From Streptomyces xantholiticus (GTDB taxonomy: Bacteria; Actinomycetota; Actinomycetes; Streptomycetales; Streptomycetaceae): a stretch of DNA of 64,000 nt. Made by a program: the position numbers and the translations under genes. Numbering within the stretch: the stretch's first letter is position 1; each line of letters starts with the position of its first letter. The stretch covers positions 18,907-82,906 of the forward strand of contig NZ_BMWB01000030.1 of NCBI RefSeq assembly GCF_014651015.1, read 5' to 3'. The notes below the pieces were generated by a model. It saw nothing but the letters and a program-made list of their open reading frames with translations, was not told where the DNA came from and searched no databases. Of the stretch, positions 62,745 to 64,000 are shown one piece after another.

Positions 62745-63236
62745 ATGAGAACAAAGGACGAGACCAGCGAGGAGACCGGGGCGGGGGCCGGGAGCAGGAC
62801 CGGCTCAGGGGGTGAGAGCGCGCCTGTCCGCTTCGATACGAAGATCGCCGTCGTGTTGCGCGACGACCTTGAGCTCTGGCAGCGACTGAATGTGACTGCG
62901 TTCCTGGTCAGCGGGCTCGGCACGGCCTCACCCGAGGTGATCGGCGAGTTGTACGCAGATGCCGACGGCACCGTGTACCTGCCGATGTTCCGCCAGCCCG
63001 TGCTGGTCTTCGAGGGGACAAAGGAAACGCTGACCGCCGCGCACGGCCGTGCGCTGTCCCGTTCGCTGCCGAGGGCCGTGTTCACGTCCGATCTGTTCAG
63101 CACGGGCAACGACCGGGACAACCGGGCGGCTGTACGGGCTGTGGGCAAGGATCAGCTCGATCTGGTGGGGATCGCTGTGTATGGGCCGCGCAACGCGGTG
63201 GACAAGGTCCTCAAGGGCACGCGAATGCACCCCTGA
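62745..63236 (+). CDS. DUF2000-family protein
   Basis: 163 residues from the ATG at 62745; about 28 polar residues precede the domain. The domain begins FDTKIAVVLRDDLELWQRLNV and TAFLVSGLG, and continues with VYLPMFRQPVLVFEG and VGIAVYGPRNAVDKVLKG, all typical of DUF2000. These small proteins resemble peptidyl-tRNA hydrolase 2 in fold, but their role is unknown. They frequently sit beside an AraC or Lrp regulator, as here. Confidence 0.87.
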   Translation: MRTKDETSEETGAGAGSRTGSGGESAPVRFDTKIAVVLRDDLELWQRLNVTAFLVSGLGTASPEVIGELYADADGTVYLPMFRQPVLVFEGTKETLTAAHGRALSRSLPRAVFTSDLFSTGNDRDNRAAVRAVGKDQLDLVGIAVYGPRNAVDKVLKGTRMHP

Positions 63237-63339
63237 GAACACGGCCCCACCGCGGAGACCTTACGGCTGCGTTCGCCGATGTCGGTCGGCCCGACGGGGC
63301 AGTCCAGCGGAGCCCCGTTCTTGCGGCTCGACACCGAGA

Positions 63340-63466
63340 TCCGCTGCATCGTCTGCACGACCGACGCGATCGAGTGTGAACACGCCGATCCGCCCTGCGG
63401 TCAAGGCACGCGGACACGTCCCGAACGAGCAGGCCGCCCTGAAGCGCGGACTGTTCAGGCGCTGAC
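63340..63466 (+). pseudogene. IS256-family transposase C-terminal scrap
   Basis: One frame gives IVCTTDAIE and the other PAVKARGHVPNEQAALKRG, together the IS256 'STNAIES.N...R.AVKARGHFPNEQAALK' segment. About 40 residues remain. Confidence 0.6.
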
Positions 63467-63477
63467 AGCGCGAGGGC

Positions 63478-63595
63478 GTGTGGGCCAGGATCCTGACCGG
63501 GATGCAGGCCAGGGCCGATGCGGCCGGGCTGATCACGTGGGTGGTGAACGTCGACTCTACGATCTGCCGCGCGCATCAGCACGCCGCCGGTGCAC
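63478..63595 (+). pseudogene. IS5-family transposase scrap
   Basis: VWARILTGMQARADAAGLITW then VVNVDSTICRAHQHAAGAR is the middle of an IS5 subgroup transposase including the first catalytic Asp. It runs straight into the IS630 fragment. Confidence 0.65.
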
Positions 63596-63795
63596 GCGGG
63601 GAACTACCCACCGACGAACTCGTCCTGGTTCAACCGGATCGAGGTCCAGTTCACTGCCCTGCGCTACTTCGCCTTGGACGGCACGGATCATGGCACCCAC
63701 AGGAAGCAGGGCAGCATGATCCGCCGCTGCATCATCTGGCGAAACCGCCACGCCGGCGAGGGCGCCTACGTGCCGTCGTCGATAGGGCGAACCTT
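63590..63795 (+). pseudogene. IS630-family transposase C-terminal fragment
   Basis: NSSWFNRIEVQFTALRYFALDG, then THRKQGSMIRRCIIWRNRHA and, in another frame, RLRAVVDRANLA with a stop near 63800. This is the closing part of IS630 transposases ('SWLNRIE.QF.ALRYF.LDGTDH..H..Q..MIRRYI.WRN'). Confidence 0.7.
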
Positions 63796-63799
63796 GCCT

Positions 63800-64000
63800 G
63801 ACACAGCACCCGGCCTCGCCGTTTCACAGCCGTCCGTACGGGAGGCGATGAACGCTTCCACGGCCGGGGCGGCGGCAGGCGGGCCTGCCGTATGCACCGG
63901 CGTAGGCCGACGAGTGCGGCCACGACCGGGACGCCCCGTTATGTTTTCCGCGGTCCTGCAAGAGGGCCGCTGGCCTCCGGGCCCGGCATGACTTTTGCCC
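63800..64000. other. Window end, no gene recognised
   Basis: The last 200 bases hold no supported gene, IS end or clear repeat. Confidence 0.4.

Overview
The window looks like Streptomyces chromosome, probably an accessory or arm region. The GC content is very high, GTG and TTG starts are common, and the regulator repertoire is typical: LAL-type LuxR proteins, ECF sigma factors, SpoIIE-type PP2C phosphatases and a PASTA-less membrane Ser/Thr kinase. There is also a terpene synthase and heavy transposase debris. No rRNA, CRISPR array or intact insertion sequence was seen.

Layout. 1-10.8 kb: the 3' end of a MalT/LAL regulator is followed by small membrane and envelope genes (HdeD-like, PLDc_N/SHOCT, DUF7144-like, lipid kinase, YihY, MscS). 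These are interleaved with an MFS pseudogene, a YihY pseudogene and five copies of one 17-bp dyad (TCACCC-N5-GGGTGA) that occurs nowhere else in the window. 10.8-20 kb: an ISL3 remnant, a PiT phosphate transporter, an unusual double-module histidine kinase with its NarL-type regulator, two small divergent genes (one Cys-rich), and an FAD oxidoreductase/ECF41 sigma pair. 20-28.6 kb: a Tad2-like small protein, a CPBP protease, a terpene synthase with an altered NSE motif and a TTA codon, and two PAS/GAF/PP2C phosphatases flanking a dead hydrolase. 28.6-35.5 kb: an island bracketed by IS30 and IS5 remnants carrying an acidic small protein of unknown function, a 13-motif WD40 protein and an orphan barstar.

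35.5-42.6 kb: a minus-strand set in which PadR, ABC ATPase, FtsX permease and family 2 glycosyltransferase genes are joined by 4-base stop/start overlaps, followed by a frameshifted GtrA domain and a polytopic glycosyltransferase-like protein. 43.4-50 kb: a membrane protein, a divergent HxlR/NmrA pair with visible operators, and an ECF sigma/membrane protein pair next to a secreted paralogue of the membrane protein's outer domain. 51-57.6 kb: a membrane Ser/Thr kinase and partner, a LAL regulator and a DEDDh exonuclease. 57.8-64 kb: a tRNA-like element, DinB, MarR with a carboxylesterase, an AraC/DUF2000 divergent pair, and a chimeric graveyard of IS256, IS5 and IS630 fragments.

Most genes here are regulatory or envelope-associated. 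Several regulators sit beside plausible targets, and the sequence shows candidate operators for PadR, HxlR and MarR plus one unassigned regulator. Decayed elements of at least seven families mark the region as rearranged and prone to gene loss. All assignments come from reading the sequence; none was checked by a database search.
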